Shown here piece after piece: positions 1 through 8,553 of a stretch of 64,000 bases of DNA (its first letter is position 1; each line of letters starts with the position of its first letter). Under the pieces are notes generated by a model. The model did no database searches. It saw nothing but the letters and a program-made list of their open reading frames with translations, and had not been told where the DNA came from. The translations under genes and the position numbers were made by a program. The stretch spans positions 400,681 to 464,680 of the forward strand of contig NZ_QREM01000007.1 in the NCBI RefSeq assembly GCF_003353015.1, written 5' to 3'. Source of the stretch: Xanthomonas arboricola (GTDB lineage: Bacteria > Pseudomonadota > Gammaproteobacteria > Xanthomonadales > Xanthomonadaceae).

Positions 1-757
1 CGGCCAGCACCACACGCTCGAAGTCCAGGCCCGACATCAGCACGCGCACGCCGCCGTTGAGTGTGCCCAGCACGTTCTCGGCCGGCACTTCGCAATCGTT
101 GAATACCAGCTCGCAGGTGTTGGAGCCGCGCATGCCCAGCTTGTCGAGTTTCTGCGCGGTGGAAAATCCCTTCATGCCCTTCTCGACGATGAAGGCGGTG
201 ATGCCGCGTGCGCCGGCGGCCGGGTCGGTCTTGGCGTACACCACCAGCACATCGGCGTCCGGGCCGTTGGTGATCCACATCTTGCTGCCGTTGAGCACGT
301 AGCCGTCGCCGCGCGCATCGGCGCGCAGCGTCATCGACACCACATCCGAGCCGGCGCCGGCCTCGCTCATCGCCAGCGCGCCGACGTGCTCGCCAGTGCA
401 CAGCCTGGGCAGGTAGCGCTGCTTCTGCTCGGGCGTGGCGTTCTTGCGCAGCTGGTTGAGGCACAGGTTGGAATGCGCGCCGTACGACAGGCCGATGGCC
501 CCGCCGGCCCGCGAGATTTCCTCCATCGCCACCACATGCGCCAGGTAGCCCATGCCGCTGCCGCCGTAGTCTTCTTCCACGGTCAGCCCGAGCAGGCCTT
601 GTTCGCCGAACAGGCGCCACAGTTGCGCGGGAAAGACATTGTCCTGGTCGGCTGCGGCCGCGAGCGGGGCAATATGGTGGCTGGCAAAGGCCGCCACGCT
701 CTCGCGCAGCAGATCGATCTCTTCGCCAAGCGCGAAATTCAGGGACGGCACGTGCAT
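1..757 (-). CDS. liuA: Isovaleryl-CoA dehydrogenase, N-terminal part (gene runs off the window start)
   Basis: Acyl-CoA dehydrogenase family flavoenzyme. The start is the ATG at 757 and about 252 codons are visible; the C-terminal part lies outside the window. The N-terminal helical domain is followed near residue 130 by [10 protein letters not shown], the FAD/substrate-binding signature of the family, and the segment [12 protein letters not shown] near residue 91 is typical of isovaleryl-CoA dehydrogenases. The family oxidises isovaleryl-CoA to 3-methylcrotonyl-CoA in leucine breakdown and passes electrons to ETF. A divergent TetR gene 128 bp away is in the position of a local regulator of a leucine/isovalerate (liu) operon. 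The family call is firm; the exact substrate is inferred from local similarity and could not be checked over the full length. Confidence 0.85.
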   Translation of the reverse strand, partial: MHVPSLNFALGEEIDLLRESVAAFASHHIAPLAAAADQDNVFPAQLWRLFGEQGLLGLTVEEDYGGSGMGYLAHVVAMEEISRAGGAIGLSYGAHSNLCLNQLRKNATPEQKQRYLPRLCTGEHVGALAMSEAGAGSDVVSMTLRADARGDGYVLNGSKMWITNGPDADVLVVYAKTDPAAGARGITAFIVEKGMKGFSTAQKLDKLGMRGSNTCELVFNDCEVPAENVLGTLNGGVRVLMSGLDFERVVLA

Positions 758-848
758 GGAGCGACTCCGCAGGGATCGGGATGTGCCGGGTGGGAGCGGG
801 CTGGCCGCACGGCGCTTGTGCGCAGCCTAGCGGTCCGCAGTAAAAAAG

Positions 849-871
849 TGAACTAAAATTCAACTATTGAA
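849..871. promoter_or_regulatory. Candidate TetR operator between liuA and its regulator
   Basis: The 128-bp divergent spacer is locally AT-rich and holds a perfect inverted repeat TTCAA-CTA-TTGAA at 859-871, overlapped by a weaker TGAA-N6-TTCA repeat at 849-862. It lies 15 bp before the regulator ATG. Its position fits autorepression by the neighbouring TetR protein and control of liuA, but no binding data can be read from sequence. Confidence 0.4.
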
Positions 872-885
872 CCAAGAATCACACC

Positions 886-1506
886 ATGGCTTATCGACGC
901 TCCGCCCTGATGGAAGAACGCCTGGCCGGCAACCGCGAACGCATCCTGCACGCCGCGCGCGCGCTGATTGCCGAAGGCGGCTACCGCAACGCCCCGGTGA
1001 CCGCCGTCGCTGCTGCCGCCGGCGTATCGACCGGGCAGATTTACCGACATTTCCCGTCCAAGGCCGAGCTTTTCGTGGAAGTTCTCAACGAGGCCGTGCA
1101 GCGCGAGATGACCATCCTGCGCGCCATCGCCACCACCCAGGCCAGCGCTGCCGAGCGCCTGCGCAACGCGATCGCCACCTTCGTGCGGCGTGCACTGGCT
1201 GGCCCCGCACTGGCATACGCCTTCATCGCCGAACCGGTGGAGAGCGAGGTGGATGCCGAGCGCATCCGCGGCCGACGCCTGTTTGGCGAGGTGTTCCGCC
1301 AATTGCTCGCCGAAGGCGTGGCGGCCGGCGAGTTCCCCGAGCAGCCGCTGGATGCAGCGGCCGCCTGCATCGTCGGCGCCTTCACCGAGGCCCTGGTGGG
1401 ACCGATCGCCCCCAGTCGCAGCGACCCGCAGCAGGGCGAGCAGCTGGCCGAGGCAATCTGCGGGTTCTGCCTGCGCGCGGTCGGTGCGCGCCAGCCCGCG
1501 GGCTGA
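886..1506 (+). CDS. TetR/AcrR family transcriptional regulator
   Basis: 206-residue regulator. The N-terminal helix-turn-helix spans about residues 20-55 and ends in GQIYRHFPSKAELF, the usual TetR recognition-helix and helix-4 pattern; the remaining 150 residues form the all-helical ligand domain. It is divergent from the isovaleryl-CoA dehydrogenase gene and an inverted repeat lies directly upstream of its ATG. The context suggests a repressor of branched-chain acyl-CoA breakdown that responds to an acyl-CoA or acid, but the ligand is inference. Family assignment is firm. Confidence 0.88.
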   Translation: MAYRRSALMEERLAGNRERILHAARALIAEGGYRNAPVTAVAAAAGVSTGQIYRHFPSKAELFVEVLNEAVQREMTILRAIATTQASAAERLRNAIATFVRRALAGPALAYAFIAEPVESEVDAERIRGRRLFGEVFRQLLAEGVAAGEFPEQPLDAAAACIVGAFTEALVGPIAPSRSDPQQGEQLAEAICGFCLRAVGARQPAG

Positions 1507-1552
1507 CGATGCACTGACCGGGCGTCCAGCTGGGCTGTCGCAATGCGCCTTG

Positions 1553-1571
1553 CTGTGCATATACTGTGCAC
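1553..1571 (+). promoter_or_regulatory. Repeat operator and -10 element of the Xre/RES module
   Basis: The heptamer CTGTGCA occurs twice as a direct repeat 11 bp apart (1553-1559 and 1564-1570), placing both copies on the same face of the helix. The second copy overlaps a good -10 box, TATACT at 1560-1565. The arms GTGCA and TGCAC also make an inverted repeat. This is the arrangement expected for autorepression by an antitoxin with a DNA-binding domain, 22 bp before the antitoxin ATG. Confidence 0.45.
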
Positions 1572-1592
1572 TCGTCCTGCTGGAGTCGTGCG

Positions 1593-1967
1593 ATGGTCGC
1601 CGTTCTCAACCCCCTGGCCCTGACCGAACGCCTGCGCGTGCCGGATCGCACCATCCTGTCGCCCTCGGCCATGGCCGGCCTGCTGGACCTGTCGCAACAG
1701 GAGCTTGCCGAGCTGGCCGGCGTGCACCGCAACAGCCTGCGCGTGCATCCGGAAAGCCCGCGCGTGCAGGACCTGCTGCGCAACCTGTCGCGCCTGCTGG
1801 TGGCGATGACGCAAGTCCAGCCGGACGAACGCCAGGTGGTGTTCCATCTCAAGAACACCCCGATTCCGGCGTTTGAATTCGCCACCTTGCTGGAAGTGGT
1901 CAAACAGGGCCGCACCGACGATGCGTTGACTTACCTGCGCACCGTCGCTGCGGGGGCAGCCGGTTGA
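1593..1967 (+). CDS. Xre/MbcA/ParS-type antitoxin of a RES toxin
   Basis: 124-residue protein. An N-terminal Xre-like helix-turn-helix is seen around residues 30-55 (LSQQELAELAGVHRNSL), followed by a C-terminal MbcA/ParS toxin-binding domain (about 70-115) ending in a helical segment with FEFATLLEVVKQGRTDDAL, typical of the DUF2384 family. The ATG at 1593 is preferred over one nine codons upstream because it follows a GGAG motif and aligns with the family. The stop overlaps the start of the RES toxin gene, giving translational coupling. The protein is expected to neutralise the RES enzyme and, with it, repress the promoter. Confidence 0.85.
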   Translation: MVAVLNPLALTERLRVPDRTILSPSAMAGLLDLSQQELAELAGVHRNSLRVHPESPRVQDLLRNLSRLLVAMTQVQPDERQVVFHLKNTPIPAFEFATLLEVVKQGRTDDALTYLRTVAAGAAG

Positions 1968-2491
1968 AGCTGAGCGCCCCGGCGCACTGCACGCTGTATC
2001 GCGCCTTCACCCCGCGCTGGGCTGCCGAACCACTGAGCGGCGCCGGTGCGGCGCGCTCGGGCGGGCGCTTCAATCGTTTCGGCCAGCCAGCCCTGTATCT
2101 CTCGCTGCAACTGGAGACCGCTGCGGCCGAATACGCGCAGGCGGCGTTGTTCCTGCCGCCATTGACCCTGGTCAGTTATGCCGCCGACCTGCCGGCGCTG
2201 GCCGATCTGCGCCTGCTCGATGCGAGCTGGGATCCGCTCTGGGCCGACTGGACCGAGGACTGGCGCAAGGCCCTGGTCAACAAGATCGAACCGGTGAGCT
2301 GGGTGCTCGGCGACCTGCTGCGCGAGGCGCAGATCCCCGGCGTGATCTTTCCCAGCATGGCGCTGCCCGACGGCACCAACGTGGTGGTGTTTCTGGACAT
2401 GCTGCAGCCCGACCACGTGCTGCGCGTGCTCGACGATGGCCGCCTGCCGCGCGACGGGCGCAGTTGGGGCGACCCGCCGGTCGTGGCGTAG
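1964..2491 (+). CDS. RES domain toxin (NAD+-degrading enzyme family)
   Basis: 175-residue RES domain protein, close to the usual size. It starts with TTG at 1964, overlapping the antitoxin stop by four bases. The family's conserved polar residues are visible: Arg13, the GGRFN block at residues 33-37, Tyr45 and Glu56 in an AAAEYAQA context. RES toxins are known to break down cellular NAD+ (NAD+ phosphorylase or glycohydrolase activity) when freed from the Xre partner. Retention of all these residues suggests an active enzyme. Which of the two NAD+ reactions it performs cannot be decided from sequence. Confidence 0.85.
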   Translation: MKLSAPAHCTLYRAFTPRWAAEPLSGAGAARSGGRFNRFGQPALYLSLQLETAAAEYAQAALFLPPLTLVSYAADLPALADLRLLDASWDPLWADWTEDWRKALVNKIEPVSWVLGDLLREAQIPGVIFPSMALPDGTNVVVFLDMLQPDHVLRVLDDGRLPRDGRSWGDPPVVA

Positions 2492-2500
2492 CGCCGTCCT

Positions 2501-2836
2501 TCACCCCGCCAACAGCTGCAGCGCACCCGCCAGCACCGGCGCGGCCACGGCCGTCGGCAGGATCAGTCCACGCCGGTACGGCAGCAACCACAGCGACAGC
2601 ACTGCGGCTGCGCCGGTCAATGTGCCCAGCCACAGCACCGGGCCGATGCCCCAGCCCTGTGCGTGTACCGCCAGGCCGAAGGTGAGTAGCAACAGCAGCC
2701 AGCCCAGCACGCGCAGTTGCCGCGAACGCGCCGCGCCCAGCGTGCGGCCCCGAACTTCCTGCTGATGCTTGTCCACCGCCAGGCACAACGCGGCGAATCC
2801 GGAAAAGTTCAGCGCCAGCAGCAGCCACACGCTCAT
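2501..2836 (-). CDS. DUF3325 family small membrane protein
   Basis: 111-residue integral membrane protein with about four hydrophobic segments (near residues 2-20, 42-58, 64-82 and 90-110) and a basic loop (GRTLGAARSRQLR) between the first two. The ATG at 2836 overlaps the end of the PepSY gene by four bases, so the two are coupled. DUF3325 proteins are repeatedly found with DUF3649 and PepSY membrane proteins next to siderophore or iron receptor genes. The molecular function is unknown; a role in inner-membrane iron release or reduction is inferred from this neighbourhood only. Confidence 0.75.
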   Translation of the reverse strand: MSVWLLLALNFSGFAALCLAVDKHQQEVRGRTLGAARSRQLRVLGWLLLLLTFGLAVHAQGWGIGPVLWLGTLTGAAAVLSLWLLPYRRGLILPTAVAAPVLAGALQLLAG

Positions 2837-4449
2837 GCGCTTTCCTGCATCGGCACGCTGCCGGGCGCAGGTGCGGCGGCCGTGGCGCGCGCGCGGCGCG
2901 CCGATGCCGGCTGCGGTGCCTTCCACTGTTGCAGGCGCCATCCCGCGATCCCCAGGGACACCCCCAGCACCAGGCAGACCAGATCGACCCCCGCCAGCGT
3001 CCATTGCGCGGCCGGCAAGGTCACGCCCAGATGCACATCGGTGGTGACCGCATTGACCACCGGCACCAAGGCGAACAGGGCCGCGCCCAGATACAGCTGC
3101 CAGCTCCACATCGCGCGCCGTGGCCACACGAATGCGGCCAGCAATGCAGTGGCCCAGGCGGCAAAGAACAGGTTGGCCTCCATCGCCGCGCGCCCCTCCA
3201 GGCCCACCGGTACTACCCGGTTGGCCCAGAAGAAACTGGCAAAGGCGATCGGCAAGCCGGCGACCGTGCCGATGTTGAGTGCATCCACCAGCCGCAGCCC
3301 GAAGCCGATGCGTCCGGCCTTCAGGTGTTTGGGGCGTTCTTTCACCGCCCACATCACCACGCCGCTGGCCACCATCAGGCAACCGAGCAAGCCGGAGCCG
3401 AAGAACAGCGCACGCATCCATGGCCCGGCGAAGTGGGCGATATGCAGGCCCACCATCACCCCGCGCGTCTGGCTGGCACCGCCCGGCGGCCCGCTGCGCT
3501 GCAGGCGCCGGCCGCTGACCGCATCGAACAGGATGGACGGCGCATCGGTGGACAGACGACCGGACACCTGGGTCACGCCGACCGCAGCGTGCGCATCGTT
3601 GGGTAGCGACACCGCCACGTTGCCGACCTCGCCGCCGCGCCAGTCGCTGCGCGCACGCGCCACCAATTGCTCCAGCGGCAGCATGCGTGCCGGGGTACCG
3701 GATGCTTGTCGCGTATCGGCAACCCGGTTGGCGGACTCCTCGTAGAACCGCATTTCGTTATCGGGGTATTGCGCCTTGATGCCCCACGGCAGGTACATGA
3801 ACATCAAGGTCACGATGCCGGTATAGGTGATCATCGCGTGGTACGGCAACGCGGTCACCGCGCTGACGTTGTGGAAATCCAGCCACGAGCGCAGGCCCTT
3901 GCCCGGGCGGAAGGTGAAGAAATCCTTGAAGATCTTCTTGTGCGTGATCACGCCGCTGATGATCGCCACCAGCATGAACATCGCGCAGAAACCGACGATA
4001 TAGCGCGACCACATCACCGGCAGATAATGCAGGTCGAAGTGCAGCCGGTAGAAGAATTCGCCGCCCAGGGTGTCGCGTGCGGCGATCTCCTTGCCGGTGG
4101 CCGGGTCGATGATGGCGTTGCCGTACATCTGACCGCGGCTGGCCGGTTTGCCGTCGGCTGGCGCAGGGGTTTGCCAGTACATGCTGACCACCGGATTGCG
4201 CGTGTCCGGCAAGGTGATGTTCCAGCTCTGCGCATCGGCGGCATGTGTCTGCAGATACTGCTCGGCACTGCGCAGCGCGGTTGCGTTGCTCACCGGGGTG
4301 GTAGGCAGTTCCGGGCGCATCCAGCGGCTGATTTCGTCGCGGTAATAACTCGCCGTGCCGCCCATGAAGATCAGCAGCAACACCCAGCCGACCAGCAGCC
4401 CGGTCCAGGTGTGCAGCCACGCCATCGACTGGCGGAATCCCTGCTTCAT
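2833..4449 (-). CDS. PepSY-associated TM helix protein (putative siderophore/iron reductase)
   Basis: 538-residue inner-membrane protein. An N-terminal membrane anchor (about residues 14-33) is followed by a periplasmic PepSY-type domain, a pair of helices around 145-165 and 215-235, a second periplasmic region, and a C-terminal group of helices from about 345. The ATG at 4449 is chosen because it overlaps the DUF3649 stop; the open frame extends further upstream only by chance. PepSY_TM proteins such as Pseudomonas FpvG help release iron from siderophores in the periplasm. Placement in a DUF4198-DUF3649-PepSY-DUF3325 operon with a Fur-like site supports an iron role by inference. Confidence 0.8.
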   Translation of the reverse strand: MKQGFRQSMAWLHTWTGLLVGWVLLLIFMGGTASYYRDEISRWMRPELPTTPVSNATALRSAEQYLQTHAADAQSWNITLPDTRNPVVSMYWQTPAPADGKPASRGQMYGNAIIDPATGKEIAARDTLGGEFFYRLHFDLHYLPVMWSRYIVGFCAMFMLVAIISGVITHKKIFKDFFTFRPGKGLRSWLDFHNVSAVTALPYHAMITYTGIVTLMFMYLPWGIKAQYPDNEMRFYEESANRVADTRQASGTPARMLPLEQLVARARSDWRGGEVGNVAVSLPNDAHAAVGVTQVSGRLSTDAPSILFDAVSGRRLQRSGPPGGASQTRGVMVGLHIAHFAGPWMRALFFGSGLLGCLMVASGVVMWAVKERPKHLKAGRIGFGLRLVDALNIGTVAGLPIAFASFFWANRVVPVGLEGRAAMEANLFFAAWATALLAAFVWPRRAMWSWQLYLGAALFALVPVVNAVTTDVHLGVTLPAAQWTLAGVDLVCLVLGVSLGIAGWRLQQWKAPQPASARRARATAAAPAPGSVPMQESA

Positions 4450-4757
4450 GCCACGCCCCGTTGCAGCCATGCGGCCAGCGCGAACATCAGCGCCGCCGGA
4501 AGCGCGATGCCTGCCCACGCCCGCCATACGCTGGCCGTGGCAAAGGCCCACAGCGGGGCGCAGGCGCATACCACGATGCCGACCAGCATGCTGGTCAGCA
4601 CCGCTTCGCTGCGTGGCATCGGCAAGACCAGCGCCAGCAGCAGGTTGGTGGCGCTGGCGAGCGCATAGCCGCCCAACATCGCCGCGAGCGTGCGTGCAAG
4701 CACGCCCAGCCAGGGACGCCTGAACCAGGGAAGCGGCAGGGACGGTACGCTGGACAT
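4446..4757 (-). CDS. DUF3649 family membrane protein
   Basis: 103-residue protein with three hydrophobic segments (about residues 18-45, 52-75 and 78-98). It overlaps the following PepSY gene by four bases and lies 25 bp after the DUF4198 gene, so it is the second gene of the operon. DUF3649 proteins are annotated as iron-transport-associated because they accompany PepSY and DUF3325 proteins; no biochemical function is established. The short cytoplasmic N-terminus with proline and arginine residues and the lack of catalytic-looking motifs fit an accessory subunit of a membrane complex. Confidence 0.75.
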   Translation of the reverse strand: MSSVPSLPLPWFRRPWLGVLARTLAAMLGGYALASATNLLLALVLPMPRSEAVLTSMLVGIVVCACAPLWAFATASVWRAWAGIALPAALMFALAAWLQRGVA

Positions 4758-4782
4758 CGGATCGGCGGCGCGTGTGGCCGGC

Positions 4783-5427
4783 TTACTCGGCCAGGAAGGT
4801 CAGCGTGCTGATGTGGTGGATCATCGCCACCTGCTTGCCGGCGATCTCGCGCTTCACCGGCTCCTTGTTGGTGGCGACCAGGATGTGCCGGCCGGCGCGC
4901 AACTTGGGCAGGGTCACCTGGCCCTTGGCATCGGAGGTCAGCGTCTTCTGCCACTTCTGCGGGTCGATCACCGTCACCTCGACCTTGGGCAGCGGCTTGT
5001 TGCGATAGAGCACGGTCAGCGTATTGCCGTTGGCGGCGGTGGGCACCAGCTCGAAATCGAGCTTGGCCGACGGCGTGGCGCGACCGGCGCGTGCGTAGTA
5101 GCTCACCGTCTCGAAGCCGCCGGCTTCGCCCTTCCACGGCTCGAACACGCTGTCGTCGCTCAGCCAGGCATCGCCGCTGCCGGACAGCGGCGCGGTGAGG
5201 AACTCGCTGCCGCGCTGCAGGGCGCCGGCCTTGCCGGCCGTGCCGAACACGGTCGGCTTGACCACGCGCTTGATCTCGTCTTCGCCGTGGTCGAGGGTTT
5301 CCTGCGCCGGCTCGCCGAAGTAGATGCGCACCGGGCCGCTGCCGTCGCGCTCGATCCAGATCTCGTGGGCCTGGGCAGACAGGCTGATGCTGGCCAAGGC
5401 CAGGCAGGACAGCAGGAAGGACTTCAT
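4783..5427 (-). CDS. Exported DUF4198 family protein
   Basis: 214-residue protein with a clear Sec signal peptide (about residues 1-20, ending SAQA before HEIWIE). The mature N-terminus HEIWIE is the hallmark of DUF4198, a family of periplasmic beta-sandwich proteins tied to metal uptake. A Cna-B-like beta region follows from about residue 145 (VEVTVIDPQKWQKTLTSD). The ATG at 5427 has a GAGGAG ribosome binding site nine bases upstream. It is the first gene of the four-gene operon and lies about 60 bp behind a 12/19 Fur-box match. The metal is inferred to be iron, not shown. Confidence 0.78.
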   Translation of the reverse strand: MKSFLLSCLALASISLSAQAHEIWIERDGSGPVRIYFGEPAQETLDHGEDEIKRVVKPTVFGTAGKAGALQRGSEFLTAPLSGSGDAWLSDDSVFEPWKGEAGGFETVSYYARAGRATPSAKLDFELVPTAANGNTLTVLYRNKPLPKVEVTVIDPQKWQKTLTSDAKGQVTLPKLRAGRHILVATNKEPVKREIAGKQVAMIHHISTLTFLAE

Positions 5428-5486
5428 CGCGGCGACTCCTCGTAAGCGGACCGGGCGAGGCGAGAACCGCGTCACCGTGGATTGAT

Positions 5487-5505
5487 GGGAATGATACGCA
5501 ATTCC
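5487..5505 (-). promoter_or_regulatory. Candidate Fur box upstream of the DUF4198-PepSY operon
   Basis: The 19-mer GGGAATGATACGCAATTCC matches the classical Fur box GATAATGATAATCATTATC at 12 of 19 positions, including the uninterrupted AATGATA block, and has GGAAT/ATTCC arms. It sits 59 bp before the DUF4198 start, where a promoter operator is expected. It supports iron control of the operon, but a 12/19 match needs an experiment. Confidence 0.45.
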
Positions 5506-5775
5506 ACGAAACGAGACCAACGCGTCATCCGGGACTTTCGGGGGGTGGAGTCGCGCCCGGCCGTGCCCTCGAGCAGGCAGGTTCGGCGCCGGTCATGCGG
5601 CATCGCGGCAATTTGCCAGCGGCACGCGCGGTGCGTGCGCGCAAGACCTGCAGCCCGCCAAGCCGCAGGACGCATCGCTTCAATCACTGTCATGCACAGT
5701 GGCCAGACTGGCGCGAACTGTGCTCTATACTCCGGCGCTAGCAGAGGTCTTCGACCAACAGCCAGGGGTGAGCGC

Positions 5776-6294
5776 GTGCGGAATTACGACCTCGAGTTCC
5801 TGAAGAAATTCTCGATGGTGATCGGACTACTGGTGGTGATCACCCTGGGCCTGATTGCCCTGGCAGCCTATTTGCAACGCGCCATTCCCGACGAAGTCTC
5901 GCCCACCGCGGCCAAACGCGTGCAGCAACGCATCGCTCCGGCCGGCGCGGTCTATGCCGGCACCACCGGTGCGTCCGCACAGGCCGCGGCCCAGGCCGCA
6001 GCGCTGGCCAAGGCCGCCTCGCAGTCCGCCTACGGCGGCAGCACCGACGGCAAGACCATCTTCGACAGCCTGTGCACCGCCTGCCACACCACCGGCGTGG
6101 GCAAGGCGCCGACGCTGGACCATGCGCACTGGGACGCACGCATCGCCCAGGGCAAGGACACCTTGTACAAGCATGCGATCGAGGGCTACACCGGCCCGGA
6201 TGGCGGCATCATGCCGCCCAAGGGCGGCAACCCGGCGCTGACCGAAGAACAGGTGCGGGCCACGGTGGACTGGATGTTGAGCAATCTGAAGTAA
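5776..6294 (+). CDS. Membrane-anchored mono-haem cytochrome c (c5-like)
   Basis: 172-residue protein starting at GTG 5776 with an AGGGG ribosome binding site. An uncleaved N-terminal anchor (residues about 12-33) is followed by an alanine-rich linker (about 60-85) and a class I cytochrome c domain with one haem motif CTACH at residues 100-104 and a distal methionine in GIMPPKGG near 147, typical of cytochrome c5. It would sit on the periplasmic face of the inner membrane and shuttle electrons, for example to a terminal oxidase; the partner is not visible here. A -10-like TATACT lies at 5726-5731. Confidence 0.85.
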   Translation: MRNYDLEFLKKFSMVIGLLVVITLGLIALAAYLQRAIPDEVSPTAAKRVQQRIAPAGAVYAGTTGASAQAAAQAAALAKAASQSAYGGSTDGKTIFDSLCTACHTTGVGKAPTLDHAHWDARIAQGKDTLYKHAIEGYTGPDGGIMPPKGGNPALTEEQVRATVDWMLSNLK

Positions 6295-6719
6295 GTGCCC
6301 GAAGCAGCAGCACGCCCCTGAAAAAAGCGCCTGACACAAGCACCTGACACAAGTAGCTGACACAAGTGATCTGCGTGCGTGCTGCCGGGCGGCGACGTCC
6401 GGCATGCCTGGCTGCGTTGATCTGGTCGAGCCTGAGTCCGGCGCACGCTGCGCATGCGTCGGGTGTCATCAGGTGGCAGGCGTCGCGCGCGTTCGCGGTG
6501 CCGCTGCACGGCCGCGTCCCGGACACCGTCCGCCGTGGCCAACTGGGTCAGCGCCATTCTCTGGGGGAGTGCCCGCAATTACCCCGACGCTTGCCGATCG
6601 GCCACCTCATCCACGCAGCAGCTGGTCGCCGCTCGCAGTGGTTTGCTAGCCTGTCGCGGTTCGCGCGCTGCCGTCGGTGCGGCGCCTGCAGGTGGTCCAG
6701 ATCTTTCCGGAGTGTGTCG
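6295..6719. other. 425-bp spacer between cytochrome c and nuclease genes
   Basis: No convincing gene on either strand. The left part carries three tandem copies of a 13-bp unit, CTGACACAAG plus three variable bases, at 6331, 6344 and 6357. The right part ends in a GGAG ribosome binding site for the nuclease gene. Otherwise nothing recognisable. Confidence 0.6.
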
Positions 6720-8438
6720 ATGTCGCGTTGCTCGCTGGTTGTGCTCGCTGTGATCGGTCTGTTGGCGCCACTGCTGGGCAGTGCCGCCGAGGGCGCGCCG
6801 CAACGCCTGTCCATCGCCGACGTCCAGGGCGAAGACAGCCGTAGCCCCCACGACGGCCGTGTGGTCGAGGTGGAGGGCATCGTCACTGCCGATACGCGTG
6901 CCGGCCTGGCCGGGCTGTTCGTGCAGCAGCCCGGCTTCGAGCCGCGGCGCTCGCATGGCCTGTTCGTCACCGGCGCCGGCAATGCCGAGGTGGCGGTGGG
7001 CGACCGCGTGCGCATCGCCGGCACGGTGCGCGAGGTATCGGCAGGTGGCGAGGCGAGTCTGACCACGCTGGAGGCCAGCAGCATCAAGCGACTCGCCAGC
7101 GGCCAGCCGGTACCGGTGCGCATGCTCAGCGGACCGCCGGCCAGCTGGGAAGCACTGGAAGGCGAGCACGTGCGCATCGCCGCGCTCACCCTCAACGGCA
7201 GCGATCGCCTGGACGCCGACGGCGAGCTGGTCGCCGCGTTCGGCGGACGCCTGTGGCAGCCCAGCGAAGTGGCCGCCGCCGGCACCCCGGCCTTCGCGCA
7301 GGTGGAGGCCGACAATACCCGCCGCCGGGTGTTGCTGGACGATGCACGCAATGGCCGCAGCCCCAAGACGGTGGCCTATCTGCCGGCCGATCCGGCGCTG
7401 CGCACCGGCAGCCTGCTCAGGTCGGTCGATGGCATCGTCGACCAGCGCTACGACGGCAACTACCGCATCCAGGTGCTGACCCCGTTGACGCTGCCGGCCA
7501 TGCCGACCGCGGTGGCGCCGCAGGTGGGTGGCGATCTGCGCATCGCCTCGTTCAACCTGGAGAACTTCTTCAACGGCAATGGCCGCGGCGGCGGCTTTCC
7601 GACCAAGCGCGGTGCGCGTACGCATGAGCAGTTCCAGGCACAGCTGAGCAAGCTGGTGTCCACCATCGTGCCGTTGCGCGCCGATGTGGCCGCGTTGATG
7701 GAGCTGGAAAACGATGGCAACGGCGCCGATGCGGCCGTGGCGCAACTGGTGGCCGCGCTCAATGCGGCCGGCACCGACAAGGACTGGCAGTTCGTCGACA
7801 CCGGCAGCGGCCCGGGCGACGATGCGATCCGGGTCGGCATCGTGTACCGCAGTTCGCAGGTCACCCCGGTCGGCAAGCCGGCCACGCTGACCGGCGGCCC
7901 GTTCGACGGCCATAGCCGGGTGCCGCTGGCGCAAGCCTTTCGCAGCACGCGCGGGGCGACCTTCGTGGTGGTCGCCAACCACTTCAAGTCCAAGGGCTGC
8001 GGCAGCGCCAGCGGCGCCGATGCCGACCAGGGCGATGGCCAGGCCTGCTGGAACGCCACCCGCACCGAAGCGGCCAAGCGCCTGCACCAGTGGCTGCAGA
8101 CCGACCCCACCGGCGCGCAGACCAGACTGGCCGTGCTGCTGGGCGACTTCAACGCCTACGCCATGGAAACCCCGATGCGCAGCCTGCGCGCCAGTGGCTG
8201 GCAGGACGCCTTTGCGGTGGCTGGCGTGAAGCAGCCCTACAGCTACGTCTACGACGGCATGAGCGGACGGCTGGATCATGCGTTGTTGAGCCCGGCGATG
8301 GCCAAGCAGCTACGCGGCGCGGTGGAATGGCATATCAACGCCGATGCCAGCGACGACGCCGGCTATGCCAAGCGCAACCTGCCTGGCCCGTGGCGCAGTT
8401 CCGACCACGACCCGGTGTTGCTGGGCTTTTCGCTGTAG
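6720..8438 (+). CDS. ExeM/NucH-type extracellular endonuclease
   Basis: 572-residue secreted nuclease. The ATG at 6720 follows a GGAG motif and starts a Sec signal peptide (cleavage near residue 23, GSAAEGAP). An OB-fold-like region occupies about residues 30-265, then an endonuclease/exonuclease/phosphatase domain: FNLENFF near 280, ELENDG near 325, ANHFKSKG near 420, LLGDFNAY near 475 and the terminal SSDHDPVLLGF, which together supply the metal-binding and catalytic Asn, Glu, Asp and His residues. ExeM/NucH proteins degrade extracellular DNA and are often type II secretion substrates; a role in nutrient recovery, biofilm turnover or plant defence-DNA removal is inference. Confidence 0.88.
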   Translation: MSRCSLVVLAVIGLLAPLLGSAAEGAPQRLSIADVQGEDSRSPHDGRVVEVEGIVTADTRAGLAGLFVQQPGFEPRRSHGLFVTGAGNAEVAVGDRVRIAGTVREVSAGGEASLTTLEASSIKRLASGQPVPVRMLSGPPASWEALEGEHVRIAALTLNGSDRLDADGELVAAFGGRLWQPSEVAAAGTPAFAQVEADNTRRRVLLDDARNGRSPKTVAYLPADPALRTGSLLRSVDGIVDQRYDGNYRIQVLTPLTLPAMPTAVAPQVGGDLRIASFNLENFFNGNGRGGGFPTKRGARTHEQFQAQLSKLVSTIVPLRADVAALMELENDGNGADAAVAQLVAALNAAGTDKDWQFVDTGSGPGDDAIRVGIVYRSSQVTPVGKPATLTGGPFDGHSRVPLAQAFRSTRGATFVVVANHFKSKGCGSASGADADQGDGQACWNATRTEAAKRLHQWLQTDPTGAQTRLAVLLGDFNAYAMETPMRSLRASGWQDAFAVAGVKQPYSYVYDGMSGRLDHALLSPAMAKQLRGAVEWHINADASDDAGYAKRNLPGPWRSSDHDPVLLGFSL

Positions 8439-8553
8439 CGCAGACCGGTAGCCGAATGCCGATGCACACGCGCCATGCGTGCTGCCTGCATCGCTTGCGC
8501 GCGCTGACGTGCTGCCCGGAAAACGGCACTCCGCCCGCGTGGTAACTCCCCAC

